From Przewalskia tangutica (taxonomy: Eukaryota; Streptophyta; Magnoliopsida; Solanales; Solanaceae): 64,000 nucleotides of DNA. Positions 1 through 11,954 of the stretch are shown here, in pieces (position 1 is the stretch's first letter; each line of letters begins with the position of its first letter). Made by a program: the position numbers and the translations under genes. The stretch is from assembly GCA_029844215.1 (NCBI GenBank), contig CM056725.1, positions 58,317,609 to 58,381,608 on the forward strand, written 5' to 3'. The notes below the pieces were generated by a model, which had not been told where the DNA came from, did no database searches, and worked only from the letters and a program-made list of their open reading frames with translations.

Positions 1-898
1 ATCTCCGCCTCGAAAATCACCCTCAACCTCGCGCCCCGGCCTCTGGGCTGGCCTTGGTCTGGCCGGGCCCTGTCTCTCCTCGCCTCAATCCTCAGTGCAT
101 ATGTCGCATCTGGCGGATCCATACCGGGTGAAGGGCCACTCCCAGGCAAGCAGTGATCATATAACGGTCTAGCCCCATAACATAGCGATGAACTCTATCA
201 GCCATGTCAGCCACAATAGTGTGCGCATACCTGGCCAACGAGTCAAACTCCAGGTTGTACTCTCTGATGGTTCTCCCATTCTGCCTCAATGACAAGAACC
301 TATCAACACGGGTTCTCCTCATCTCAGGAGGCAAAAAGTGATCAAGAAAGGCCTCTGTGAACTCATCCCAAACAGCTGGAGGAGCACCCACACCCCTAGA
401 CAGTTCTCATGACTCAAACCAGTTCAACACAATATCGCGTAACCGGTAAGAAGCTAGCACCACTAACTCGGTCTCCGAGACCCTAAGCACCTGCATAGTC
501 CACTGTATCTATCGAATAAACTCATGAGGATCCTCCTCAGATCTCGAACCATAGAACTCGGGTGGACTGCAACCCAGAAAATCCCGAATCCTCAAACTGT
601 TGGCTCTAGGGTTAGCTACCTGCTCCTGTCGGCGCTGCCCTACCAATATGCTAGTCAATAACCTGATCTGCTCTTCATAATCTCTATACTCCGCCTCGCT
701 TCGAACCTGAGGCTCGGTATCGGAACCCCGAGTCGCGATCGCTCTCTACTCTCTAATATCGCCACAGAATCAACTCGCCGCCTGGACCACAACCTCAGGC
801 ATAGTCTGGGCCTGAGTCCTAGTAACCCTCTGCGCACCACTAGCAACTCCTGCTGTTGCCTTGCCCTTCTGGGCCCAGGTCGCCTTCTGTGGAGGCAT
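1..898 (-). pseudogene. gag: Element A gag (partial, decayed)
   Basis: Ty3/gypsy Gag, which would form the virus-like particle in the cytoplasm. Reading starts at an ATG at 896-898 giving MPPQKATWAQKGK, the usual start of this Tekay-type gag (C1, C3, D and F start MPPR or MPP at the same distance from the primer site). One frame runs leftward with typical Gag stretches: RSEAEYRDYEEQIRLL, SPPEFYGSRSEEDPHEFI, then VWDEFTEAFLDHFLPPEMRR and YNLEFDSLARYAHTIVADM. Stops break it: TGA at 770-772, a TAG shortly after, TAG at 509-511, TGA at 407-409 and TGA at 89-91. Most look like CGA to TGA or TGG to TAG changes, as expected from deamination of methylated DNA. The rest of gag and all pol lie left of the window. 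Sure of family, certain it is non-coding. Confidence 0.88.
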
Positions 899-1094
899 AG
901 CTGATTCATACACATAAGAATAAGCCAGAGACGGATCAACCTAATAACACAGCTCTATTGCACGATCTCAGAGTGAGAAGAATGGAAACCAATCCTAAAT
1001 GTCCTGCAGCCTCCTGATTATAGATGTGGTGCACAACACACTGATAATCAAGACTCTACTAGACACGGTCTGTAGACACTTTCCGAGGACTAAC

Positions 1095-1107
1095 TGCTCT
1101 GATACCA
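1095..1107 (-). other. Element A primer-binding site (tRNA-iMet type)
   Basis: On the minus strand this reads TGGTATCAGAGCA, the standard plant PBS complementary to the 3' end of initiator tRNA-Met. It lies 4 bases inside the LTR end and about 196 bases before the gag ATG. The leader 899-1094 is non-coding and is shared with C1, C3, D and F. Confidence 0.88.
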
Positions 1108-2640
1108 CTTTTGTCACGACCCGACCCCGGGCCCTCGACTGGTGCCCTACCTGGCCACCCTTACAGGTATACATCAGAGATAATCAGCGCAACATACATG
1201 AAACTTATAAAATAAATCAACAAGAATTTAAACAACAGGTTAGCCGATAAGGCTACCTCTCTGGACACATATACATATACTTAAACAACCGCAGTTACAT
1301 ACTTCTTCTTTACAAACCGACCCACAAGATATGACTACAGACCTCTAAGAATTACAACTGTGACGGGACAGGGCCCTGCCATACCCCTGAATGTACATAA
1401 ATCTACAATATCAGGGAAACCGTACCCAAAAATACTACGTACATACATACTTAAAAAGAATCATAGAACTCCTTTCTTTTTAAAGCTCAAGTCACATACT
1501 CTTTTGGAAACTGTCTTCTTAACTTTTGAAATAAATTAAGAAGCCATACTTTTTAAAGTTTAGTCATTTCCACTCATAAAATCAAGGCTTATAGTATTAA
1601 CACCTCGTAGCATACACTCTTTAAAATCATGTCGCTTATACTTATAAAATCATGTCATCTATACTTTAGGAATAAAGTCCCATAACTTGAAAAATAAAGT
1701 TTCATAATCCTTAAAAGACAACCAAAGTTCATAGTCTTAAAACTTCATAACATACATTCTTTAAAGTCCATTTACTTATACTTATAAAATCATGTCGTCT
1801 ACACTTTAGAAATCAAGTCCCATAATTTAAAAAAAATAAAGTTCCATACCGTTCCAAAACCAAGTAGCTTATTCTCTTTAAAATCATAGAACTTCCACTT
1901 TTAAAATCAATCCCCTTTTCACACATAAATTCAAGTCATTTTCAAACATAAAATCCACTTACTTACTTTAAATAAATCAAGACACATATCTTTAAATCAA
2001 ATCTCATAACTTCCTAACGCTTCTTATCAACATCCCCCATAAGACTTGGCAAGGACTTAGGATAACTTAGACATACCTTTAACTTAGAATCAACAACGTG
2101 AATACTTCTTAACTTCTAAGAGTAGAAGGAATCATGAAATAATATCACATGGCTATTTCATACGTAGGATCATGCCAAAAGAAGGGAGAGGTTCACGTAC
2201 CTCGCGACGATTAGCGACAAGTTGGAAAATGCTCCCAAGTACTTTATCCTTGCTAGCTTTTCCACCCTTCAAGTAGAATACGCTACTCATAGTACTTCAA
2301 CCTATATTAATCATAACATGTCTATCAACTCCTAGCTTTTTAACGTAGAATCATACTAAGTATACGGTCTCTTATTCTACGGAAAATCGGGCAGCACTTC
2401 CTTTGTTTCTACATACTTTTCTACCTTTTTCAAGGCCCGAAAATCAACAACCAAACGCCACATTTAAGGCTCAACAATTCAGCTAACCAAAGGGGATTAC
2501 ACGCCTTAACTGGACGTGTAAAATTCTGCCCCACAATAATACAAAACAATCCAATAACCTTAGGCAATATTCGGCAATATCAAGGACAACAACAACATCT
2601 ATTTCTTTTCAATTCCTTTCAATCCATAATGTCGTCCTAA

Positions 2641-2697
2641 CATGTTATATAGTTGCAAACAATTCAAACAACTATAATCTTTTCTTTATATAACATG
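2641..2697. repeat. Nested inverted repeat in A LTR
   Basis: The outer arms are CATGTTATAT (2641) and its complement ending at 2697, with a second pair AGTTG and CAACT inside. The same structure is kept in the LTR of B at 6308-6365. Confidence 0.6.
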
Positions 2698-3433
2698 CGA
2701 CGACTAAAACTACTAATCAAGTTGAATTTCAATCTCAAAGGCTAAACATGCTAGTTTTGGATTAGGGTTCCAATATCCATAACACTTATCAACTTCATAA
2801 TATATATCTCATGCTTGCTAATATCCATAGCTACAATAATAAGTAATCTTAATTACTAAAACGACAAGAATTGTTACCTTTATAAGCCCTTATAAATTCC
2901 AAGATACAAAGTCGCTCCTTAGCAATTCTTAGCTCCTTTCCTTTCCGCTCCAATCCGCTATTTGAAGCCTTTAGAAGTTCGCAACCAACTTCTCTTCCAT
3001 TTCCAATCCAAACTTGTGAAAACGACTTAGGTTTTCGCCTTGCGACTAACGTGATAACGTCGTTTTTCCGAAATCTTTCTATTGAGATATCATTACAATA
3101 CCCTTAGGGACCTTGGGTTAAAGTATTGTGAATAATGGACCAAAATTACAAAATTTTCATGTGGGACTTAAGGCAAACCCGAGAGCACTCATAAGTGAAG
3201 AACAAGGTTTCTAATTTTTCTAAGTGTTGAAGACAAGTCTTGCACTAGTGTAGTGTATATATAACACAATGGAGGGTTTAGATTATAACAAATGTGAGGC
3301 TAGAATGAAGAGCATTAAATAATTAACCAAGTGGACAAGTTGACTTGGTCAATTTTCTCAAGCTTTGAAAACTTGTTCATCCACAATGGTCAATGACCAT
3401 TTTACCCTTGTATTTATTTCGTCCAAGACCATG

Positions 3434-3460
3434 TGGGGGGGTGCCACGTGTCGCCCTCCC
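3434..3460. promoter_or_regulatory. U3 palindrome, element A
   Basis: G-run, then CCACGTGTCG core (3444-3453), then CCCTCCC. The centre is a CACGTG G-box. It lies about 170 bases upstream of the TATATATA stretch when read on the minus strand. Equivalent palindromes occur in every Tekay-type LTR in the window. Confidence 0.55.
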
Positions 3461-4671
3461 ATTCGTCCATAAAATTTCGTTACCCTCGTGTGGCCCACAA
3501 AACGTAAAATTTCTCGAGTGGGCCCCACGTGACCAAATCCGTAAAAATAAATTTCCATAATGTTAATAAGTTTCATACTCTTCAAATAATGCATTTTTAG
3601 AATCTAATTTTCATCAACGAATATTTTTCTTTTCCGACGTTCGGAAAAACATTTTTTTTCTTTCGTACCAATTTCCAAGTCTTGTGTTCTCGCGTCTATT
3701 CTCGTATACTTGTCCTGAAATTCAGGGGTGTAATAAGTACCTTGTTGATGAAGCTCAACTTGTATCACCAGAAGGGTCATATATATATACACTTACTATA
3801 TCTGATCTCGACAGATATTACTTGCCCTATGAAGATTACTCGTGACATTTCCTATCGTGGTTTTCTTACAATCGTTATTCCTTTATCACTTATCGGTATC
3901 CTCCCAATTTTCAAATGTTCATCTACCTAGTCCTACTGAACTTTCTAAATCCCTAATTCGGCCTTAGCTTGCCTCAAGTTGCTTGCTAACACTATCATCC
4001 TTCTCTTCCTCCGAAAATGGCCACTCTTCGGCGAGAGTTTATTAGATTATCAACTTACTTCCTTGTCCATAACTAAAACCAATCTATTGTCAATTTTGGC
4101 TTACATAACTATTCCCAAATAATCATTAGATGATGCAGCTGGTGTTCGTGAAAAGGGTTCCTATGCTTGTGTAGTCTATTGGCACTCTATCCAATTTTTA
4201 CCTACGACCCTTGTCATTATCACACCTTAACTCTTCTTTTTTATAGGCTCATTACTCCACTTATAACACTTAGTTTGATTGCTACCTATCCCTCCATCAA
4301 CATTTTGCCTCTTATTTGCCGCAGAAGCTTTCACAAGGTGTTCCTTTATCACCAATTCTTTTTTTTATAACCATCCTTACTTGTTAATCGTGTCATACCT
4401 TTGTGTATGGTTCGTAATCCTGGCTGATATGATCCCTAACAGCTTTATGTACTTTGACTTTGTCCTTATTTTAATGCTACCTATTATAATTATTCTCTAT
4501 CGAGACATGCTTATTATGGTTTCTCTAGTAAAGAGTTAAACAATATATCTAACCTACTCCCGACCGGTTAACTCAACATAATGTAAGTCTAGGGTTTCTG
4601 AATACAACATCACAAAGGTATATTCAAACTATGCATTAATCATCCATTGGTGGAATCTCATATCTTGTTAG

Positions 4672-4674
<3 letters not shown>

Positions 4675-4709
<35 letters not shown>
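4675..4709. repeat. (TA)n microsatellite
   Basis: About 17 uninterrupted TA units. Confidence 0.95.
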
Positions 4710-4712
<3 letters not shown>

Positions 4713-4749
4713 TAATTTCAGTTAATGGATTAATGAACCTATAACTGTC

Positions 4750-5277
4750 CTACCTCAGTTCTATATGAGAACCTTGATCAGACACACTTCGGAGCAGAAC
4801 CCTCCTATCCTTATCAGTTACTTTCATCTTCTTAGCATGACTACTCTCCTCTTTCTCTACATATCTCATGACATACACATGTGAGCTTTGATTGACGGAC
4901 TCCCAAGACTGAGGACTATCCGACACCTCAAAAGAGCTGGTGTTGGTAAATACCTTAACATAGTGTTGAGCCTGAGGGGAACCCGGCTGTGCCAATCCCT
5001 GTGTTGCTCCACTCATACCCTGATCAATGGGGCCCGATGCTGAGACTAAGGGCCTTAGTGAGGTCGGAACTACCCTCACCCCATATATTGTTGGAAGAAC
5101 CAAAACTTCTCGAGCGAGTGACTCATATGGATCCTCAGACGGATCCACTTTAATAAAAACCATGATCTCCGAAGGGTTTGACTCAATAGTGTAACTTACA
5201 CCTCTTTTTACTACTTCTGTAGCCCTCTGAACCATACTAGCGGGTGGCTCCTGTCTAGTATCTGCCCTCGTGGTCAT
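4750..5277 (-). CDS. Hypothetical ORF, 175 codons, possibly truncated at its 5' end
   Basis: I do not recognise this protein. The predicted product is hydrophilic, begins MTTRADTRQEPPASMVQRAT, has a central Gly/Ser/Gln-rich stretch (roughly residues 83-105, PIDQGMSGATQGLAQPGSPQ) and a charged C-terminus (EKEESSHAKKMKVTDKDRR). No signal peptide, membrane segment or zinc motif is visible. The ATG at 5275-5277 abuts the first base of element B's LTR, so the true start may lie beyond the insertion and this may be the tail of a larger frame. It sits in DNA surrounded by retrotransposons, so a fragment of an old element's structural gene is the most likely origin. It could also be a piece of a host gene. 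It is the longest open frame outside recognised elements. Confidence 0.35.
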   Translation of the reverse strand: MTTRADTRQEPPASMVQRATEVVKRGVSYTIESNPSEIMVFIKVDPSEDPYESLAREVLVLPTIYGVRVVPTSLRPLVSASGPIDQGMSGATQGLAQPGSPQAQHYVKVFTNTSSFEVSDSPQSWESVNQSSHVYVMRYVEKEESSHAKKMKVTDKDRRVLLRSVSDQGSHIELR

Positions 5278-5684
5278 TGTTACACCCCGTAATTCCAGGT
5301 CATGTATTTGAGAACATACGAAAGGAAATAAGATTTGAATTTGGAAAGATAAGTTGACAGAATGTTTTTGGACAGATTTTCAGTCAACTTTGGAGGGTAT
5401 ATATCCTAGTATATAAGGAGTTTTTAGGTGTTTCAAAAGCCTAGTATGAATTTCATTGAGTCTAGTTTCCAACGCAACAAGCCGCTCGTCGATTGGACAT
5501 CAGAGTAGAAAGATATGGACGTTATAAGATCAGCTGGCAGAAGAGAAGGAAAAATGTTTGATAGCCACGTCACGGCCGCAGATCATGCGCCGTAAGTCCT
5601 GAACCTCTCGGTTGCACAAGCGCCAAGGCGGGATTTTTCGCGGAAAAAGGATAAAATCAGAAGATATTTTTGTAGAGGGCCTAT

Positions 5685-5708
5685 GGGAGGGCGACAAGTG
5701 TCCCTCCC
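5685..5708. promoter_or_regulatory. U3 palindrome, element B
   Basis: GGGAGGGCGACAAGTGTCCC and onward, about 410 bases inside the LTR. Core GACAAGTGTC at 5693-5702. Confidence 0.55.
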
Positions 5709-6307
5709 AACTTGCAAGGCAAGCTAGACCTTATATTATGGCCAAAGTCTTGCAAAACTTGACCATTTGCAAGATTTCATTCCAAGAAATTACTCTTCTC
5801 TTCTCTCTAAAAAATTGAAAGAAACCCTAAGCCTAAATGAGATTTTTTTGGAAAGGCAACAAGAAGGAAATATGTTGGCAAACTTGTAGAGGGTTCGTGT
5901 GGGTGATTTTAACGTGAAGAAGAATTGCGGAAAGAGGGCTAAAGTGGGCGATTTGTTGGACTATTTTGGGCGAATTCCAAGGTAAAAAAAATTCATTCTC
6001 CTTTTGAAGTAAATTATGTCACGTATTGTAGAAATTGGAGAAGGGTATTGTGATGGGTAAAATGGATATAAGAATCGAAGGTTTTCGTGTTTTAAATGAA
6101 TGTATAAAAGGGCAATTTTTGAGCTCTAGTCGTGGATATTTATGGTCGTCATCTTCACTTTTTATGTGGGGTTTATTGAAATAATTTTAGTCGTTCAAAT
6201 TGTCAATGTGAATTATGTAGTAACTTTGGAATAACGACTTGGGTTATAAGGAATGGAAAAGGACTATAAGTTGTAATTCAATTTGGTTATTATTTTTTTA
6301 GTCGTCG

Positions 6308-6365
6308 CATGTTATATAAAGAAGGAAATTATAGTTGTTAAAGTTTTTTACAACTATATAGCATG
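6308..6365. repeat. Nested inverted repeat in B LTR
   Basis: Same paired arms as at 2641-2697 in A: CATGTTATAT facing its complement, one base changed in the right arm. Confidence 0.55.
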
Positions 6366-7460
6366 TTAGACTTAACAATTGGATTGAGAAAGAATTGGAA
6401 AGGATATTATGTTGTTGTACCTATTTAGCCGAGAATGACATTTGTTTATTGAACTACTTGGTATTAATTGTGGGGCAGAATTTTACACGTCCTGTTAAGG
6501 TGTGTAATCCCCTTTGATTAGCTGAATTATTGAGCCTTAAATGTGGCGTTTGGTTATTGATTTCGGGCCTTGAAAAGGTGGAAAAGTATGTAGAAACAAA
6601 GGAAGTGCTGTCCAATTTTTCGTAGAATTAAGTGACTTTACACTTGGGATATTCTACATTTGAAGTTAGAGGTTAATAGACGTATTATGGTCATTTTAGG
6701 TTGACATACGACGTACGGGATATTGGACTTAGCAAGTGGATTGAACCGAAGAGGTATGTGGAACTTTCTTATCTCTTGAGCATGAGTAGCTATAAATGTA
6801 TAGTACGGTAGACGTACGAGATTTTGATGAATCTAGCTTCATTTGATATTCTAGACTTGATTTAAGAATGTCCAAGTTGGTTGAGTTAGGGAATTAACTC
6901 ACTTGTTTTAAAGATCAAGGATATCTTAGTTTCTAGAAATAAGAGACTTGAAGTATTTTTGAAAGTATATGATACTTGGTTTTTTGGAAAATTTAAGTCT
7001 CTTGGTTATAAAGAAGAATGTAAGTATCTAAAGTATAAAATTAGTATAACGGCTTTATGGAAGTTGGTTATAATAGCTTTATGGAAAGTTAAAAGAGTGG
7101 TTTACTCTAGCAATGTAAATTAAGATAAAATGACTTTGAAAGGGAGAAAGGCAAATTGATTTGAAGGCATCGATTGCTTAAAGTTTTAAAGTAAAAAGTC
7201 ACTTGATTTAGAAGTCTTTAAATGTAGTTCTAAAGGGTTTTGTGACTTATTTTGAAAAGTAGATATGACTCGATACTATGGTTATTAGTATCTTGGAAGT
7301 TTTATATGAAAAAGAGTCATTTTAAAAGAATAGAAGTACGTAGTACTTTGGGTTAAATTCTCGGATTTTATAATGACATGTTAGTGCCTTAAGTAAACTA
7401 AAATGAGAGTGTATATGATCAAAGCTAATAAGAAGTTAGGGGATTTCTTAACTTGCTTAT

Positions 7461-7582
7461 GATAATTATGGTAACCTGGTGGTGCTTATGTTATGTATGA
7501 TAATTATGATAAGCCGGTAGTGCTTATGTTATGTATGATAAGCTGGTAGTGCTTATGTTATGTATGATAGCCGGTTGTGCTA
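7461..7582. repeat. 38-bp tandem repeat in B LTR
   Basis: Two 38-bp units starting GATAATTATG at 7461 and 7499, a 29-bp unit at 7537 and a diverged partial unit at 7566. All contain the string GCTTATGTTATGTAT or a relic of it. Confidence 0.75.
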
Positions 7583-7750
7583 GTGATATATTGTTCATTA
7601 CGGGGTCATTCCCCGGGTTTGTGGCATTTGCATATTCCGTGGATTTGCTACCCATGATGCGAGGAATACCTCATGCGGGTGAAATAGTCCTATGCGGGGC
7701 GGACCAGTCCTATGCGAGGAGATTACCTCATGCGGGTCCATACGACCTAT

Positions 7751-9057
7751 TGATGCGCGATTTATGCACACACTAAACGCAAGTGCACGTATCATGACAA
7801 GTAATATAGTCTAGGTAAGACCGAATATCTTCCTCAGGGACTGGTTTTCAAGTACCGATTATCTATGCTTTAGTTTCTATTTGGTTAACGTTAATTGAGT
7901 TGGAATTCTAAACTAATAATGCAGGAAATAAACTAATTATGAAAAATACTTTGAATTAAATCAGTTATGATGGAGAATTAGGGCTTCCAAAATCATCAAC
8001 TATCCACTCTATTCAATCCTTAATACAATTAGACTGACTTCTTCTTCTACGTTAAGATAGCAGGTTGACTAGACCGTTTTATACTCCTGTTAAGGTAATA
8101 TAAACACTCAACCCAATGGAGAACCCTTCTACCTTTCGGTGACAAGATTGACTACAAAGGAGGATTAAGAGCAATAACCTATTAAGCTACACAAGTATCG
8201 GGGTACTTTCGTCCACGATTTAACCTATGTTTATTCAACTATAGCATATTCACAATCTCCCCTTTCGGCTTTCGATTAGAAATCATATAAGTTATGATAA
8301 TTAGTGATCAATTAATTACCAAACAATCAAAACAACTATTGAATAAATCTTAAACAAGTGAAGAAGAAATCAACTAATTTATTAATTCATGAATAAGAGT
8401 TTCAAGAGAATCACAAGGAAACCCCTAACAAAGTAATTAGCTCCTAGTCATAGCCACGCTAAGAACTAATATAATCTCCATACATGAACTAAAATAAACA
8501 AAGCAAAAAGAAAGAAAAGAAAATACTTAAGAACAAGTCTCCAAGCCTTCTAGCATCCAAGGATTGTGTTGTGGAATATTTACAAGATGGAATGGAATAG
8601 TGGATGGAGAATGGGATGGGTGATGGATTGCAATGTGGAATGAAAGATGAATTCTTCTAATGATATAGAGACTATTTATAACCCAAGAATCCTTTAGGTA
8701 AAGGGTTAGGGATTATGTAGGTAGGAAAGGTTATGGAATCCTTTTAGGTAAAGGGTTTAGGAAAAGTTATGGAATCCTTTAGGTAGGAAAAGTTATCCTT
8801 TTTGGACTCTGAAAACGTTTCAAATTCGGCCCAAAACTCAGAAATACCGCGTCGGCGCCGCGGCCCTGCAATTCGGCGCCACGGCGCCTGAAATCAGAGA
8901 GCTTTGGACGGCTTCAGTGGTCAGTGTCGCGGCGCTGCTGCCAGGCGCCGCGGCGCCGGTGACGGCATTCTTCCAGATTTTTCGTTTCTTCGTCCTTTGT
9001 TCGTTCGGTCTTCGTCTGATTTCTTCTATATTTCTCGGACCTTCTTAGGCTTCATTT
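7751..9057 (-). mobile_element. Element C 3' LTR, left arm
   Basis: Starts TGATGCGCGATTTATGCAC and is colinear with 42750-44073. It is interrupted at 9057 by C1. It holds a GC-rich box at 8847-8966. The rest is AT-rich and non-coding. Confidence 0.9.
8847..8966. repeat. GC-rich box, copy 1
   Basis: A strongly GC-rich patch in AT-rich surroundings, with GGCGCCGCGGCCCTG, then GGCGCCACGGCGCCTGA, then GGCGCCGCGGCGCCGGTGA. Related boxes lie at 32609-32715, 43870-43981 and 57671-57800. Confidence 0.8.
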
Positions 9058-9960
9058 TGTCACGACCCGTTCCCGGGCCCGTGACTGGTGCCTTACCCGG
9101 GCACCCAAGTAGACATACATCAGAGTAACCAGCGGAATATAAACTTACAAACATGAAACAGTGTAAAATAAGAACAGTCTATCCAAAGAAAATTTGCCTT
9201 TCGGCATATATATAAATACCCAAAAGTGAACAGTTACATCCCAACTTTACAACAGGACTACAAACCTCTAAGAAGGTGTAAACACTATGACGGGACAGGG
9301 CCCCGTCATACCCCTGAATGTACAAAACATCTACAATACCAGGGAGAACCGTACCAAAAGTCGAGCCTCCGGAAGAAATGGAGCTCCTGACACCCGAGTA
9401 AAGATCCTAAGAATGAGGATCTACCACCTGCTTTCCCTTACCTGCGGCATGAACGCAGCCCCCCGAAGGAGGTCAGTACAACAGGTACCAAGTATGTGAA
9501 ATTGTAAAGTACTGATATATATAATTATAACATTTTAAAACCAATTCACAAATATGTACGAAACAACCAAGTTAACCGCACATAGTACCACATCATAAAC
9601 AAGAGCAAAAATAGAAATAATGTAACTGGTCTTTTCTAGGCCGCTAAAGATCGAAGCAAGGCCAATCGCCCATAGTATCATTATGCGAGCCTAATCCTGG
9701 AACTCCCGCAGTCCGCATAGGCCCCTCAGGCCCGCATGAGGTATTCTCGACGGTAGCTAACCTCAGCATCGCCCCGACTCGCGATCCGCATGGACACATG
9801 TAGACGCGTGAGGTATTCTCGTGACGGCTTAACACCCGGAGTGATCATCCTGGAACTCCCGCAACTCTGCATAGGTCCCATGGACCCGCATGAGGTATTC
9901 CTCGCATCGGGGGCGGCTAACCCACGACATCGTAACAAGTCAGGAGGGCGAGTGATATAA

Positions 9961-10106
9961 TACTAACACAACGGCTTATTGTTAAACAACATAAGCACAA
10001 CAAGAATAACCTCCTTACACAAGCGTCACAAGATACTAACACAATGGCTTATCGTTAAACAACATAAGCACAACAAGAATAACCTCCTTACACAAGCGTC
10101 ACAAGA
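9961..10106. repeat. 73-bp duplication in C1 3' LTR
   Basis: Two head-to-tail 73-bp units beginning TACTAACAC at 9961 and 10034, with the start of a third at 10107. The partner LTR has the same pair at about 18060-18205. Confidence 0.85.
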
Positions 10107-10692
10107 TACTAACACACATAGCATCATAACATGTTTATCAAACCAACTTACCATACCTTCAAACATCATTTCAAGCATTTGATAAACAATAATTAAACCT
10201 TTTCTTATCTTTCTTAAGTCGTTATAGCTAACTTCCCATAAAGCTAGTATAACACTTAAACTTTTTGAAAACCAAGTATTACTTTTCTTCCAAAATGATT
10301 CATAACTCTTTTTGAAATAATCAAGATTCTTATTAATTAGAACTCAAGTCCAAAGACATCAAAGTAAAGCCAAGTTTAGTTTAACACACGTACGTCTACC
10401 GTACTATATATATTTCACAAATATCATGCTCAAAGGGATAGGAAGAATCACATACCTCTTCGGCTAAATCCACTTGCCAAGTCGGATATGTCTCGCGCAG
10501 AGTGTCAACCTATAATAGTCAAAACACGCCTATCAACTTCTAGTTTTTCGAGGGATTCTTCTAAGTAAGACTTCTCTTAGTCTACGAAAAATTGGGCAGC
10601 ACTTCCCCCGTTTCTACTCAATTCTCCACCTTTATCAAGGCCCGATAATAGTAACCAACATGCCATAAATAAGGCGCAATAATTCCGAAATT

Positions 10693-10992
10693 TAAAGAAG
10701 GGGATCACACGCCCAAACGGAACGCGATTAACAATCTCTCCTTAACAATAACAATAATTAAAGAAGGGGAAAACACGCCCAAACGGAACGCGATTAACAA
10801 TCTCTCCTTAATAACAACAATAATTAAAGAAGGGGATAGCACGCCCAAACGGAACGCGATTAACAATCTCTCCTTAACAACAATGTAAATACAGTCCAAA
10901 GTAAATACGGTCCAAAGTAAATACGGTCCAAAGTAAATACTGTCCAAAGTAAATACGGTCCAAAGTAAATACGGTCCAAAGTAAATATAGTC
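10693..10992. repeat. Composite tandem array in C1 3' LTR (66 bp x3, 16 bp x7)
   Basis: Three units of about 66 bp begin AAAGAAGGGG at 10693, 10760 and 10826. They run straight into seven 16-bp units GTAAATACGGTCCAAA starting at 10885. Confidence 0.92.
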
Positions 10993-11708
10993 CTTAAGTT
11001 GGGGTCCTTGGCCAACTTTTACAATTTTACTTATCCAATTACTTCATTAGTCCTTCAACTTATATTCCAATCTTTATATAAGTTATAGTTTCTTTGTTGT
11101 TAACTTCTTAGTAAGTAATGGATACATTTTTACAATTTTAATGGCTGATATGCCAATTCTTCTTTTAACATCTTAACAAGATCCAAATCTTTCCTTATAT
11201 CTCATATTCCATAATATACTTTCAATATATGTATAATATCCAATATACATAATAATCAACTTCACAAGGAGGTTAAGGTTCATTACCTCAATAATAGCCC
11301 AAAAATATCCAAGAACTTAAAGTCGTTCCAAAGCAAGTCTTAGCTCCAAATCTTTGTGTTTTAATTCCAAATCTTTGTGTTCCAAACCACCACAAGTCAC
11401 CCTTAGAAGTTCCTAACCAACTTCTATTCAAGAATTAACTCCAAAAAGTGAAGAACACTAAAATTCCAAATCTGTCCACTCTCGGCTTTGTGAGGATTTT
11501 TGAGGCTAGGGGTGTGAAATCTTGTCTAACTCTTGGTTAATAATCTTCCTAATACATTAAGGAAGAACACTTATAAGTTTAAGAATTTTTGGACAACATT
11601 TGCTCAAGAAAGAGGGGGGGTTGGACGAGAACACTAGGAAATGGGAGAGGAAATATTTTCAAGTCTAGAAATATTCTAAGTGTGGAAGATTTTCATCAAC
11701 TAGAGGGG

Positions 11709-11716
11709 TTTATATA
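11709..11716 (-). promoter_or_regulatory. C1 3' LTR TATA box
   Basis: TATATAAA on the minus strand, about 217 bases downstream of the U3 palindrome. Confidence 0.6.
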
Positions 11717-11932
11717 GTACAACCAAGGGTTAGGATTAAACATGTGTATGGTATAGATTGTTTGTGTAGGTTCCTTTCTCCACTTGTCCCACAAAATGTC
11801 ATGCAAGACTTTGACCATTTGACTAGCCCACTTTCTTGCCAAAACCGTGTATATGGCCATGCAAAACCATGCAAGACTTTTGGCCACTTGTCTTGCCCAC
11901 TAGTCTAGCAAAAACCATCCATAATGCCACTT

Positions 11933-11954
11933 GGGGTGACACGTGGTGCCCTCC
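11933..11954. promoter_or_regulatory. U3 palindrome, C1 3' LTR
   Basis: GGGGTGACACGTGGTGCCC with a CACGTG G-box centre. Confidence 0.55.

Larger units (their letters stand above)
1112..3735 (-). mobile_element. Element A 5' LTR
   Basis: LTR of about 2.6 kb, transcribed leftward. The right end of gag leader and PBS fixes the inner edge at the TGTCACGACCC box found in all Tekay-type LTRs here. The outer edge is placed at 3735 where the sequence reads ggggtgtaata; the expected terminal aaca has mutated, so this edge is less sure. The LTR is the same family as the LTR of B, which lies in the opposite orientation. A TATATATA stretch at 3256-3263 (minus strand) is a possible promoter. No ORF in it is credible. 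Confidence 0.8.
3736..5277. other. Unassigned DNA between elements A and B
   Basis: About 1.5 kb not belonging to either neighbouring LTR. AT-rich, with a TA microsatellite and one ORF on the minus strand at its right edge (listed separately). It shows no LTR ends, primer site or protein motif that I recognise. It may be the pre-insertion host sequence or the remains of an older element. Confidence 0.5.
5278..7750 (+). mobile_element. Element B 5' LTR, piece 1
   Basis: Begins TGTTACACCCCGTAATTCC, the plus-strand version of the LTR start shared by the Tekay-type elements. It continues to 7750, where element C is inserted. The LTR resumes at 44268 and again at 53817. Joined length is about 3.2 kb. 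The left flank gtcat (5273-5277) is the candidate target duplication; its partner is outside the window. A palindrome and an inverted repeat are listed separately. Nothing in it codes. Confidence 0.85.

Noticed and set aside
4167..4539. Two overlapping hydrophobic ORFs in the A-B spacer
   Set aside because: T-rich sequence gives Leu/Ile/Phe-rich translations by chance; no motif or supporting context.
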